Shown: piece by piece, positions 44,641 to 53,764 of the stretch
Layout of the letters: every line of letters begins with the position of its first letter
Numbering within the stretch: position 1 is the stretch's first letter
Source: Loigolactobacillus iwatensis
GTDB taxonomy: Bacteria > Bacillota > Bacilli > Lactobacillales > Lactobacillaceae
DNA length: 64,000 nucleotides
NCBI RefSeq assembly: GCF_003950295.1
Contig: NZ_RHNP01000005.1
Coordinates: forward strand, 1-64,000
Direction: 5' to 3'
Notes under the pieces: model-generated
What the model was told of the DNA's origin: nothing
Databases searched by the model: none
Seen by the model: only the letters and a program-made list of their open reading frames with translations
Position numbers and translations under genes: made by a program

Positions 44641-45669
44641 ATGAAATTAATTACAACAGAAGAACATATCAGTACAGCTTACGCAAATAAGGCAATCATG
44701 GACTACATGAAAACACAACCTTCCGATCCTAAGGCCTTACAAGAATTTGGTCGTTCGTTTGCAGAAGGTCTTGTCGCTTATGCAGTAACGCCGGAAGAAA
44801 TGCAGGATCTAGATACAAAACGACTTCAGTATATGGATAAAAACGGCATTGATATGCAAATTCTTTCGTATGGTGACGCCAGTACCAATCCAGATATGCT
44901 ACCAGCAGAACAGTCCATTCCGTTAACGAAAAGAATTAATGATGACATTGCGGCTACTGTAAAACGCCATCCAGATCGTTACCTTGGCTTTGCAACTTTA
45001 CCGGTTTCTGATCCCAAGGCAGCCGCACAAGAACTGAAACGTTCCGTAACTGAATTAGGCTTACAAGGCGCCTTGTTATTAGGTACTGCTAGAGGTGGTC
45101 ACTTTTTGGATGAACCACAATTTTTACCAATCTTTGAAATGGCAGCAAAACTCGACGTGCCACTTTATATTCACCCTTCGATGCCCTCAGAAACCATTCG
45201 TAAAACCTATTATAGTGACATGAATCCGATTGGCTTTAACGCCATCATGGCAACACCAGGCTGGGGTTGGCACATGGAAGCTGGCCTGCACGTTACGCGC
45301 TTAATTTTATCTGGATTATTCGATAAGTTTCCAAACCTAAAATTAATTTCTGGCCACTGGGGTGAATTTGTACCTTATTTCTTGGAACGTTTAGACGACG
45401 CAACTACGCCAGTTGTTGGTAATCCATTAGCACACCCAGTCTCTTATTATTACAAAAAGAACGTCTACGTTACGCCTAGTGGTATGTTTACTTGGCCACA
45501 AATGCAGTTAGTTCTCACTGAAATGGGTGCGGATCACGTCTTATGGGCGCAGGATTATCCTTACGTTAAGGGTAACGCCGAAGATTTTCTTGCCAACACA
45601 GCAATTTCGGCAAATGACAAAGAAAAAATTGCCCACGGAAATATCGAAAAATTGTTGAAATTAAAGTAA
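44641..45669 (+). CDS. Amidohydrolase-2 family protein (resorcylate/ACMS decarboxylase-like)
   Basis: 342 aa from the ATG at 44641; GAGGTGA lies 7 bases upstream. The TIM-barrel metal sites are visible: TTEEHIS (E-x-H) at the N-terminus, LYIHPS, SGHWGEFVPYFLERLDD, and WAQDYPY. This set is typical of gamma-resorcylate decarboxylase, ACMSD and related non-oxidative decarboxylases of aromatic acids. No signal peptide. The neighbouring TetR suggests induction by a phenolic or related compound. The exact substrate is inference. Confidence 0.8.
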   Translation: MKLITTEEHISTAYANKAIMDYMKTQPSDPKALQEFGRSFAEGLVAYAVTPEEMQDLDTKRLQYMDKNGIDMQILSYGDASTNPDMLPAEQSIPLTKRINDDIAATVKRHPDRYLGFATLPVSDPKAAAQELKRSVTELGLQGALLLGTARGGHFLDEPQFLPIFEMAAKLDVPLYIHPSMPSETIRKTYYSDMNPIGFNAIMATPGWGWHMEAGLHVTRLILSGLFDKFPNLKLISGHWGEFVPYFLERLDDATTPVVGNPLAHPVSYYYKKNVYVTPSGMFTWPQMQLVLTEMGADHVLWAQDYPYVKGNAEDFLANTAISANDKEKIAHGNIEKLLKLK

Positions 45670-45709
45670 TATTGCACCACACGTTAAAAAAATACTATTA
45701 AATTTTACT

Positions 45710-45792
45710 AAAACAGGACAAATAGTCTGTTGTCTTGAAAGTTACCCATTTTCAACGGGGTAGCTTTCAACAGCTACTATTTGTCCTGTTTT
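45710..45792. terminator. Bidirectional terminator
   Basis: AAAACAGGACAAATAG pairs with CTATTTGTCCTGTTTT, with inner TTGAAAG.TACCC / GGGGTA.CTTTCAA. It separates two convergent genes. Confidence 0.85.
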
Positions 45793-45799
45793 AGATCAT

Positions 45800-47272
45800 T
45801 TATTCTGTTGCCGGGTGCCGTAAACGATTTTCGTAATGCCGAAGCACCCTTGATAAACTGAAGGTCATGATGAAGTAAAGGATCATGGCAATCACAATTG
45901 GAATAACCCCTTTATAGGTATCAGCCTGCACAATTCGTAACTGGTAAATTAAATCAGTTACACCGATAATTGAAACAATCGAAGTTTCCTTAATTAATGA
46001 AATAAATTCGTTGCCAAGTGCCGGCCAGATATTCGCTAAAGCTTGTGGGAAGACAACGTACCGCATCGTCGAGCCGTGGCTCAATCCCAGGCTCCGGGCC
46101 GCTTCTACTTGCCCTTTAGCCACAGAATTAATGCCGCCACGAATTATTTCACTAACGTAGGCACCACTATTTAAAGCAACCGCAATTGTTCCGGCGATTA
46201 AAGCTGGTATGTTTACAAAAACACCAATCCCAAAGTAGACGAACATAATCTGCACCATTAACGGCGTGCCACGAACAAATTCAACGTAGGCCGTTGCTAG
46301 TGCCCGCAATATTTTAATGTGCCCCAATCGAATTAAGGCTAGTAAAACACCTAGTAAAACGCCAATGATCACTGCAACTAATGAAATTCCTAATGTGTAC
46401 AGAACACCCTTTGCAAAATAGCTCCAGTAATGCAGCATCGACGTATTTTGTGTATTAACTTTCATGTAACTGCCAGCGGTAACTAAGTACTCTTTTTGAA
46501 TCAAATTTTGCTGTTTAATCGTACTAAGTGACTTATTAATCGCTAGCCGCAGTGAAGTTGATCCCTTCGGCAAAGCAATTGCGTTACCGGCCTCTGCCTT
46601 ACTGGTCTTAAAGTGTCCTTTCAAAGCGATTAAGTCAGGATCATTTTTAGCGTAAGCGGTTGCTGAAGCTTCATCCTTGGCAACACCGTCGACTTTATGG
46701 GTTTTTAACGCCAAAATGAGATCAGAGGCATTATCCATTCCGACAACCTTGATACCTGGCATCTGCTTTTTGGCCTGATCGTACTGTAAAGTCCCTGTCT
46801 CAGCACCAATTTTTTTGCTCCGAAAAGAATCTTTATTATGGTAAAGGCCTTTGTCCGCCTTATTAATCAAAATATCCTGACCACCAGAATAATAAACATT
46901 ACTAAAATCAACGTTCTTTCGCCGTTCTGGTGTCGGGCTCATACCAGACAAAATCATATCAACCTTGCCCGTTTCTAGTGCCACCAACAATGAGTCAAAG
47001 GACATCTTCTTGATCACTAATTTTACGCCCAAATCGTGCGCAATTTTTTTACCAATTTCAATATCCATCCCAACAATTTTTTCTTTACCGTTTTTGTTTA
47101 TCTGAAATTCATACGGTGGGTAGTTCGGCGAGTTACCCATCACCAACGTTCCTTTTCTTTGGATTCGCGCCAAAGAATCATCCGTTGCGGCCTGTGCAGG
47201 TTGTTGCACAATTCCCCCGAGCCCCATAAATATTAAACAAATAACCAAAAATAACTGCAGCCCTTTTTTCAT
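45800..47272 (-). CDS. Amino-acid ABC transporter, fused substrate-binding and permease protein
   Basis: 490 aa. After a signal peptide (1-28) comes a type-3 polar amino-acid binding domain (about 35-265) with MGNSPNYPPYEFQ and VDMILSGMSPTPERRK. The permease (about 280-485) has five helices and the EAA loop VEAARSLGLSHGSTMRYVVFPQAL. This is GlnP architecture. The ATPase (GlnQ) gene is not adjacent: flanking genes are on other strands or unrelated. It must use an ATPase encoded elsewhere. GGAG precedes the ATG. Glutamine or another polar amino acid is expected. Confidence 0.88.
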   Translation of the reverse strand: MKKGLQLFLVICLIFMGLGGIVQQPAQAATDDSLARIQRKGTLVMGNSPNYPPYEFQINKNGKEKIVGMDIEIGKKIAHDLGVKLVIKKMSFDSLLVALETGKVDMILSGMSPTPERRKNVDFSNVYYSGGQDILINKADKGLYHNKDSFRSKKIGAETGTLQYDQAKKQMPGIKVVGMDNASDLILALKTHKVDGVAKDEASATAYAKNDPDLIALKGHFKTSKAEAGNAIALPKGSTSLRLAINKSLSTIKQQNLIQKEYLVTAGSYMKVNTQNTSMLHYWSYFAKGVLYTLGISLVAVIIGVLLGVLLALIRLGHIKILRALATAYVEFVRGTPLMVQIMFVYFGIGVFVNIPALIAGTIAVALNSGAYVSEIIRGGINSVAKGQVEAARSLGLSHGSTMRYVVFPQALANIWPALGNEFISLIKETSIVSIIGVTDLIYQLRIVQADTYKGVIPIVIAMILYFIMTFSLSRVLRHYENRLRHPATE

Positions 47273-47408
47273 TTCATTCGCTCCATCAATCAGAATACCA
47301 TTATTATACGTCCGATTAATTATTTATTCAATTATTATTCATAATTTTCAAGCGTTTAAATCTAAATTCAGTTTAATTAGAAAAAATACTATTTTTGATC
47401 ATAAAAAA

Positions 47409-47439
47409 GCCGACAACAAAATTAGTTTTTATCGTCGGT
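47409..47439 (-). terminator. Terminator of rbsK
   Basis: On the minus strand ACCGAC pairs with GTCGGC, with AAAA/TTTT extension, followed by TTTTTTATG. Confidence 0.7.
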
Positions 47440-47450
47440 CTCTTATTTAA

Positions 47451-48377
47451 TTAAAACAACAACGCATCAACCTCAGCCTTAGTTGGAATTGAATCCATCG
47501 CTCCTGCTCGTTGAATGGTTAAGGAGGATGCCGCGTTAGCAAAATCGATTGCCGCCTTAGCGTTACTAAGATCCTTATTTAAAACGGCTGCCATTGCTCC
47601 GATAAAGGTATCACCGGCAGCCGTTGTATCGACTGGCCGGGCAACTTTATGTGCCGCAACGACGCCAGTTTGAGCGGCGATATTATAATAGACACCCTTA
47701 GAACCTAAGGTAATCAATGTATTGGGAATTCCTTTGGCCTGAAAAGTGGCAGTAATTGCCGTGAAATCAGCCTCTGTCACTGCCTTATGTCCGGTTAAAG
47801 TTGCGGCCTCCGTTTCATTAGGCGTGATGATGTCCGTTAATTTCAATAGCTCATCTGGTACTGGTTTATTGGCAGGTGCTGGGTTTAAAATTGTCAGCAC
47901 ACCAGCTTCTTTAGCAATTTTAAAGGTTGCGATAATGGGCTCAAAATTAGTCTCTAGTTGAGCGATCACAATATCGGATTGCCTAATTCTGTCCGCAGCA
48001 GTTTCAATGGCCGCATCGCTAACTAACTTGTTGGCACCACCTTCAACCATAATCGTATTATGACCATCAGGCTCCAAAATAATAAAAGCCTGGCCAGTAT
48101 TTTTGCCATCAAGCGCGCTGATTGCGCTGACATCAATACCTTCAGCCTTGCATTTACTAATCAACATTCTCCCGGCAGCATCGTTACCCGTCGCACCAAT
48201 AAAATGAACTTGAGCACCTAATCGCGCCGCAGCAACAGCCTGATTTGCTCCCTTACCACCAGCTGCCTGAGTACTAGCCCTTAACAAACCAAGTGTTTCT
48301 CCTTGAGTCGGAATATGTTCAACGGGAATATGAATATCCAAATTCAAACTGCCAATAACTGTAATATTCTTTGCCAT
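47451..48377 (-). CDS. rbsK: Ribokinase
   Basis: 308 aa PfkB-family sugar kinase. The N-terminal GSLNLDIHI, the GGKGANQAVAAARLGA glycine loop, and DTTAAGDTFIGAMAA with the catalytic Asp match RbsK. It phosphorylates ribose to ribose 5-phosphate. No rbsU/rbsD or rbsR lies nearby, so it is an orphan here. AAGGAG lies 8 bases before the ATG. Confidence 0.88.
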   Translation of the reverse strand: MAKNITVIGSLNLDIHIPVEHIPTQGETLGLLRASTQAAGGKGANQAVAAARLGAQVHFIGATGNDAAGRMLISKCKAEGIDVSAISALDGKNTGQAFIILEPDGHNTIMVEGGANKLVSDAAIETAADRIRQSDIVIAQLETNFEPIIATFKIAKEAGVLTILNPAPANKPVPDELLKLTDIITPNETEAATLTGHKAVTEADFTAITATFQAKGIPNTLITLGSKGVYYNIAAQTGVVAAHKVARPVDTTAAGDTFIGAMAAVLNKDLSNAKAAIDFANAASSLTIQRAGAMDSIPTKAEVDALLF

Positions 48378-48431
48378 AATTACGTTCTCCTTTTGAGTTG
48401 ATTGCGTAAAACATTTTAGCTGAAATGTGCC

Positions 48432-48460
48432 CCGTAATACGGACTCTGAACGCTAAGCGT
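48432..48460. promoter_or_regulatory. Two adjacent odd palindromes upstream of rbsK
   Basis: CCGTA-A-TACGG (48432-48442) and ACGCT-A-AGCGT (48450-48460), centres 18 bp apart. Candidate operators for rbsK control. No regulator is encoded next to them. Confidence 0.4.
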
Positions 48461-48627
48461 CACATCCATGTTTATTCATTTTATCAGTTCTATCACGACA
48501 TCATGCATCTGCATAAAGTTTATGCCTTTTAATCTAAGGACTCAATATTTTCATCCGTTTCATTAAAGGTAGACCGGCCTTTTATAATTATTTTAACTAA
48601 TCTAAGTCTAGTGCAATTAAGGCTTCC

Positions 48628-48656
48628 TTGAAAAATTACTCAAAAACGCGTAATAT
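48628..48656 (+). promoter_or_regulatory. Promoter of the marR-pump operon
   Basis: TTGAAA (48628-48633), a 17-bp spacer, TAATAT (48651-48656). The two operators begin three bases downstream. Confidence 0.75.
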
Positions 48657-48658
48657 GT

Positions 48659-48685
48659 TTCGTGCACGAATAGTTCGTATACGAA
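48659..48685. promoter_or_regulatory. Tandem MarR operators
   Basis: TTCGTGCACGAA (48659-48670) and TTCGTATACGAA (48674-48685) are both perfect 12-bp palindromes with the same arms TTCGT/ACGAA, centres 15 bp apart. They cover the transcription start, so binding would block the promoter. Confidence 0.8.
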
Positions 48686-48706
48686 TAATCAATATAAGGA
48701 GTACTA

Positions 48707-49144
48707 ATGAATAACACCGAAATAGAAATTAAAGATTTAATCCTATCACTGCGCTCGCTTAGAAAAGAAACGCGCCGGATTTTTTATTACCAGGCTAATA
48801 AACAACAGCTCACTGAAACTTGGATTATTGCTTTGGGTGCCCTTGCAACTAAAAACCCTAGCTCACTCGAGGAACTCGCCAACGCCTTACGTCTTGGTAA
48901 TAGCACAACTTCCGGTATTGTTGACCGAATGGTGGCAGAAGGTTTAGTCACTAAAAATCGTGATCAAACCAATAAACGCAAAATCAATATTAGTCCGACT
49001 GCTAAAGGACAGCAAAAATATGCAGTAACCTACGCCGATTTTTGGAAAAAATTAACGCCAATCAATGATATGTCCACGACAAAATTAACGGAACTATTAG
49101 CAACTCAAGCAGAACTACTAAAAAAGTTAGAAGGTATTAAATAG
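48707..49144 (+). CDS. MarR-family repressor of the downstream pump
   Basis: 145 aa. The winged helix includes LEELANALRLGNSTTSGIVDRMVAEGLVTKNRDQTNKRKINIS (about 57-100), the classic MarR core. Its stop codon overlaps the GTG of the following MFS gene, so both are translated together. The two palindromes at its promoter are its likely binding sites. Confidence 0.9.
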   Translation: MNNTEIEIKDLILSLRSLRKETRRIFYYQANKQQLTETWIIALGALATKNPSSLEELANALRLGNSTTSGIVDRMVAEGLVTKNRDQTNKRKINISPTAKGQQKYAVTYADFWKKLTPINDMSTTKLTELLATQAELLKKLEGIK

Positions 49145-50559
49145 TGAACGCTGTCCAAACAAAACATAACCGGGGAATTATGTTGATTCTAGTCATGGGA
49201 ACTTTTTTGGCCTTCTTAAATCAAACTTTAATGAACGTGGCGTTACCTAGTATCATGCGGTCATTTAATATCACTGCTGCACAAGGACAGTGGTTATCAA
49301 ATGGTTACATGTTGGTTAACGGTATTATGGTCCCCTTAACGGCCTACTTGATTCAACGTTTCACCACCCGGCAACTTTATTTGGCTGCAATGTGTGTGTT
49401 TGCTTTTGGTACGATCATCGCCGGAATGGCGCCCAGTTATTTGATATTGATCACTGGACGGATGATTCAGGCCGGTGGTGCTGGCGTTATTGCCTCACTA
49501 ATGAACGTCTCCATCATGAATATGTACGCGGCTAACAAACGTGGAACTGCTATGGGTTGGGTTGGTCTGGCACTAAATTTTGCGCCAGCCCTTGGTCCAA
49601 CCATTTCTGGTTATTTAGTTGAACAGTATAATTGGCGTTCGCTTTTCTATCTGATTGCACCTCTAATTATCTTGGATATTATTTTTGCAGCAATCATGCT
49701 ACGTAACCTGGGCACGAATAAAAAATTAAAACTTAACTGGAGTGGCGTTGCCCTTTCAAGTATTGGTCTTGGCTCACTGTTACTTGGTTTCAGTAATGCC
49801 GGTACAATGCCAATACTGTCTAAAAACGTTCTTGGTTTTAGTTTGCTTGGCCTACTGATTGTCATTGCCTTTGTCTATCAACAAACACATATCAGTAACA
49901 AATTACTAAACTTCAACGTTTTTAAAAGTCATAACTTCATCATTGCGGTGATCGTGAACGTCTTTTTAATGATGGCACTTTACGGCGGAACGCTGTTACT
50001 TCCTTTATATATGCAAAATGTTATGCATTATAGCGCAATCTATTCTGGTCTAGCTATGTTGCCCGGCGCCTTGATAATTGCGGTTATGTCACCAATTAGT
50101 GGCCGGATGTACGATCAATGGGGTGCCAAATATTTATCATTTGGTGGTACCATTATTTTACTGATTGGTACTCTTATGCTGAGTCGCGTAAGCCTGCATT
50201 CAAGCTTTGCCTGGGTGACTGCCGCCCAAGCCGTTCGCCAGTTAGGCCTTTCAGTCGTTACCATGCCCATTCAAACGGAGGCCTTTAATTCGTTACCTCA
50301 AGCAATCATTCCTGATGGCTCAGCGATGTATACAACCATCCGTCAAGTATCAGGTTCATTTGGGACAGCGTTATTAATTGGAATCATGAGCGTTTTGCAA
50401 AAAAATAACATTGCACAATTAATGGCCCAGCATAGCCTAAAAGTCGCTACCCAATTAGGTTCCTTACAAGCAATTAAAACAACTTACCTTGTAGCCGCCG
50501 TCTGTGTGTTAATTAGTTGTTTGCTCACCCTAAACTTTAGAAAACGTGACTATATCTAG
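49144..50559 (+). CDS. DHA2-family (14-TMS) multidrug efflux MFS pump
   Basis: 471 aa. The first helix LVMGTFLAFLNQTLMNVALP and the helix-4 entry LITGRMIQAGGAGVIASLM match EmrB-type pumps; GLALNFAPALGPTISGYLVE is antiporter motif C. It starts with GTG in the overlap TAGTG of the marR stop. It is expected to be induced by ligands that release MarR. Confidence 0.88.
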   Translation: MNAVQTKHNRGIMLILVMGTFLAFLNQTLMNVALPSIMRSFNITAAQGQWLSNGYMLVNGIMVPLTAYLIQRFTTRQLYLAAMCVFAFGTIIAGMAPSYLILITGRMIQAGGAGVIASLMNVSIMNMYAANKRGTAMGWVGLALNFAPALGPTISGYLVEQYNWRSLFYLIAPLIILDIIFAAIMLRNLGTNKKLKLNWSGVALSSIGLGSLLLGFSNAGTMPILSKNVLGFSLLGLLIVIAFVYQQTHISNKLLNFNVFKSHNFIIAVIVNVFLMMALYGGTLLLPLYMQNVMHYSAIYSGLAMLPGALIIAVMSPISGRMYDQWGAKYLSFGGTIILLIGTLMLSRVSLHSSFAWVTAAQAVRQLGLSVVTMPIQTEAFNSLPQAIIPDGSAMYTTIRQVSGSFGTALLIGIMSVLQKNNIAQLMAQHSLKVATQLGSLQAIKTTYLVAAVCVLISCLLTLNFRKRDYI

Positions 50560-50912
50560 CACATCGGAAAGGTGGGTTAGACTCTGAACTTGCACCGATT
50601 ATAGAAGACTGCGCCGAAAATAAATTTTACTGCGGCCTTTTCAATTATTTTTAGTGCTAACGCGGAACAATCTAATTCACCAATATTGGTAAAATTTTGT
50701 CCATTGTAATTTTATTTGCCTTGACACACCTAAGCTTGTAGCTACCCTAATTAACCCAGAATTTATTTTTAACGGCCAGTCTTATACACAATATATTGTT
50801 AAATTTTAGTTGATTTTGCGAAATAACCCCCTATATATTGATTGATATCAATTGCGATTTGGCGGTGAATGCTTTAATATATGATGTATTAACAAAGAAA
50901 AAGGTGTTCATT
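50560..50912. promoter_or_regulatory. nrdDG upstream region with two NrdR-like boxes
   Basis: ACACAATATATTGTTA (50786-50801) and CCCCTATATATTGATT (50828-50843) each resemble the NrdR box ACACTATATATAGTGT. Their centres are 42 bp apart, four helical turns, so both face the same side of the DNA. A TTGACA at 50721 lies further upstream without a convincing -10. The remaining sequence is non-coding. Confidence 0.6.
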
Positions 50913-53108
50913 ATGTTAGATATTCAACCTAAAGTTTTACAAATTAAAGTGATCAAGCGCGACGGTCGTTTAATGCAGTTTGACGGCAACAAAATTCAAA
51001 ATGCACTAGTAAAGGCTGCCACGCAAGTTGATCAGGAAATTGATCCAATCATTAATCAAGCATTAGAAGAAGTCACGACTGACGCCATTAACGAAATTAA
51101 CCAACGTTTTACAAAAAATATAAAGATTTACGAAATTCAGAATATTGTTGAACAAACACTGTTAAATCACCACCAATACGATATTGCTCAAGAATACATT
51201 AATTACCGAACAAAACGTGACTTTTCCCGCAATCAGGCAACTGATATTAACTTTACAATCAAAAAATTATTAAATAAAGATCGTAACGTTATTAACGAAA
51301 ATGCCAACAAAGACAGTGAAGTTTTCAATACACAACGAGACCTGACTGCCGGCACAGTTGCCAAAGCAATTGGGCTAAAAATGCTTCCTGCAAAAGTGGC
51401 CAACGCGCATTTAAAGGGTGAAATTCACTGGCATGATCTCGATTATCAACCTTACAGCCCCATGACAAATTGCTGTTTGATTGATTTCAAAGAAATGCTA
51501 ACCCACGGCTTTAAAATTGGTAACGCTGAAGTAGAACCACCACATTCGATTCAGACGGCTACTGCCCAAATGAGCCAAATTATCGCTAACGTTGCTTCTA
51601 GTCAATATGGTGGGTGCTCCGCCGATCGAGTCGACGAATTATTGGCACCCTTTGCAGAAAAAAATTACCAAAAACACTTAACGGATGCTAAACAGTGGAT
51701 TGATGGCGACCAAAAGCAACAGGATTTTGCGAAAACTAAGACAACCAAGGATATCTATGATGCTATGCAGGCCTTGGAATACGAAATCAACACCTTGTAT
51801 TCTTCACAGGGCCAGACACCATTTACGACACTTGGCTTTGGTTTAGGCTCAAGTTGGATTGAACGCGATATTCAAAAGGCAATTTTACAGGTACGAATTA
51901 AGGGCCTTGGTAAAGAACACCGAACAGCAATTTTTCCTAAATTAGTCTTTACCTTGAAACGTGGTTTGAATTTAGACAAAACTGACCCTAATTACGATAT
52001 TAAACAAATTGCGATTGAATGTGCCACAAAACGGATGTACCCTGACATTTTATCTTACGACAAGATTGTTGAATTAACTGGATCGTTTAAAGCACCAATG
52101 GGCTGCCGCAGCTTTTTACAAGGCTGGAAAGATGAAAATGGCAAAGAAGTTAACTCAGGCCGAATGAATTTAGGCGTTGTTACGGTTAATTTGCCGCGAA
52201 TCGCTTTAGAATCACAAGGCGATCAGGCTAAGTTCTGGGAAATCCTGGAACAACGTTTGCAAGTTTGTAAAGAAGCTCTTGTTTTCAAGGTTAATCGGGC
52301 CAAGGAAGCCAAACCAAATAACGCACCAATTTTGTACGAATTTGGTGCATTTGGTAAGCGCCTAAAACCAACTGACTCGGTCGATGAGTTATTTAAAAAT
52401 AACCGCGCAACTGTTTCACTAGGCTATATTGGCCTATACGAGGTAGGTGCGGTCTTCTTTGGACACGCTTGGGAAAATGACCCGTCGGCCAAGGCATTCA
52501 CGGTTGACGTCGTAAAGGACCTCTACAAGCATTGTTTAGCGTGGGAAAAAGAATACGGTTATCACTTCAGTGTTTACAGCACGCCTGCAGAAAGCTTAAC
52601 AAATACCTTCTGCCAAGCCGATTTAAAGAAATTCGGTAAGGTTAAAGACGTCACTGATAAGGAATACTACACAAATAGTTTTCACTACGATGTTCGTAAG
52701 GCGCCAACACCATTTGAGAAGATTGACTTTGAAAAAGCTTACCCTAAATATTGTGCTGGTGGTTTTATTCATTATTGTGAATACCCAAATTTGAAACAAA
52801 ATCCAAAGGCATTAGAGGCCGTTTGGGACTATGGTTATGATCGAATTGGCTATCTAGGCACCAATACACCAATCGATCAATGCTTCAAGTGTGGTTTTAA
52901 AGGCGAATTTAAACCAACTGAACGGGGTTTCAAGTGTCCTAAATGTGGTAACACTGACCCAACGACTTGTGATGTGGTTAAACGAACTTGTGGTTATTTA
53001 GGTAATCCGCAACAACGCCCAATGGTTCACGGCCGACATGAAGAAATTATTCACCGGGTTAAGCACATGACACTGGGAAATGATCAAACAACGCAAGCAA
53101 GACAATAA
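50913..53108 (+). CDS. nrdD: Anaerobic ribonucleoside-triphosphate reductase (class III)
   Basis: 731 aa starting MLDIQPKVLQ. The ATG at 50913 follows AAGGTG; an in-frame start at 50838 would lie inside a NrdR box. An ATP-cone occupies the first ~95 residues. The C-terminus has a zinc site (CFKCGF...CPKCG) and the glycyl radical motif RTCGYLG, with Gly694 the predicted radical site. It reduces NTPs to dNTPs without oxygen, after activation by NrdG encoded just downstream. Confidence 0.93.
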   Translation: MLDIQPKVLQIKVIKRDGRLMQFDGNKIQNALVKAATQVDQEIDPIINQALEEVTTDAINEINQRFTKNIKIYEIQNIVEQTLLNHHQYDIAQEYINYRTKRDFSRNQATDINFTIKKLLNKDRNVINENANKDSEVFNTQRDLTAGTVAKAIGLKMLPAKVANAHLKGEIHWHDLDYQPYSPMTNCCLIDFKEMLTHGFKIGNAEVEPPHSIQTATAQMSQIIANVASSQYGGCSADRVDELLAPFAEKNYQKHLTDAKQWIDGDQKQQDFAKTKTTKDIYDAMQALEYEINTLYSSQGQTPFTTLGFGLGSSWIERDIQKAILQVRIKGLGKEHRTAIFPKLVFTLKRGLNLDKTDPNYDIKQIAIECATKRMYPDILSYDKIVELTGSFKAPMGCRSFLQGWKDENGKEVNSGRMNLGVVTVNLPRIALESQGDQAKFWEILEQRLQVCKEALVFKVNRAKEAKPNNAPILYEFGAFGKRLKPTDSVDELFKNNRATVSLGYIGLYEVGAVFFGHAWENDPSAKAFTVDVVKDLYKHCLAWEKEYGYHFSVYSTPAESLTNTFCQADLKKFGKVKDVTDKEYYTNSFHYDVRKAPTPFEKIDFEKAYPKYCAGGFIHYCEYPNLKQNPKALEAVWDYGYDRIGYLGTNTPIDQCFKCGFKGEFKPTERGFKCPKCGNTDPTTCDVVKRTCGYLGNPQQRPMVHGRHEEIIHRVKHMTLGNDQTTQARQ

Positions 53109-53124
53109 ATGGTGGTTATAATTA

Positions 53125-53703
53125 ATGATAAAAAATGAATTACCCAATAATCCTAAGCCAAAAGAATGGTTAGCGGACGATTTAAGCCAGCAATACATTG
53201 CTGATTACAAGCCCTTTAATTTTGTTGATGGCGAAGGTGTTCGTAATAGTCTCTATGTTTCTGGCTGCCGTTTCGCTTGTCCAGGTTGCTATAATAAAAT
53301 TGCCCAAAATTTTCATTATGGCCACCCCTATACAAAAGATTTGGAAGACCAAATCATCGCTGATCTGGCGCAGCCTTACGTTCAAGGACTGACCTTACTT
53401 GGTGGTGAGCCTTTCCTTAATACTCAAGTCTGCCTGGCGCTGGTTAAGCGGGTTCGGCAGGAATTTGGTCACGATAAGGATATCTGGTCGTGGACCGGCT
53501 ATACTTGGGACGAACTACAACAGGAATCGGCGGATAAAAAAGAACTATTGAGTTTGTTAGATATTCTAGTGGATGGTCGCTTTATTCAAGCTAAAAAGGA
53601 CCTAACACTTCAATTCCGTGGCAGTTCAAACCAACGTATTATTGACGTCCCCGCTTCACTTGCCACAAATAAAGTGGTGATTTGGAAGGATTTAGTTCGT
53701 TAA
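53125..53703 (+). CDS. nrdG: Anaerobic RNR-activating radical SAM protein
   Basis: 192 aa. The CX3CX2C motif CRFACPGC (Cys48, Cys52, Cys55) binds the 4Fe-4S cluster. GEGVRNSLYVSGC before it and LLGGEPFLN after it are typical of NrdG activases. It forms the glycyl radical on NrdD using S-adenosylmethionine. It lies 16 bp after nrdD. Confidence 0.93.
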   Translation: MIKNELPNNPKPKEWLADDLSQQYIADYKPFNFVDGEGVRNSLYVSGCRFACPGCYNKIAQNFHYGHPYTKDLEDQIIADLAQPYVQGLTLLGGEPFLNTQVCLALVKRVRQEFGHDKDIWSWTGYTWDELQQESADKKELLSLLDILVDGRFIQAKKDLTLQFRGSSNQRIIDVPASLATNKVVIWKDLVR

Positions 53704-53712
53704 GCAAACATT

Positions 53713-53764
53713 AAAATAGACGCTAAAAGTATTGGTGATCAACCTTACTTTTAGCGCCTATTTT
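53713..53764. terminator. Bidirectional terminator after nrdG
   Basis: AAAATAG.CGCTAAAAGTA pairs with TACTTTTAGCG.CTATTTT. It reaches the stop codon of the convergent TauE-like gene. Confidence 0.85.
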
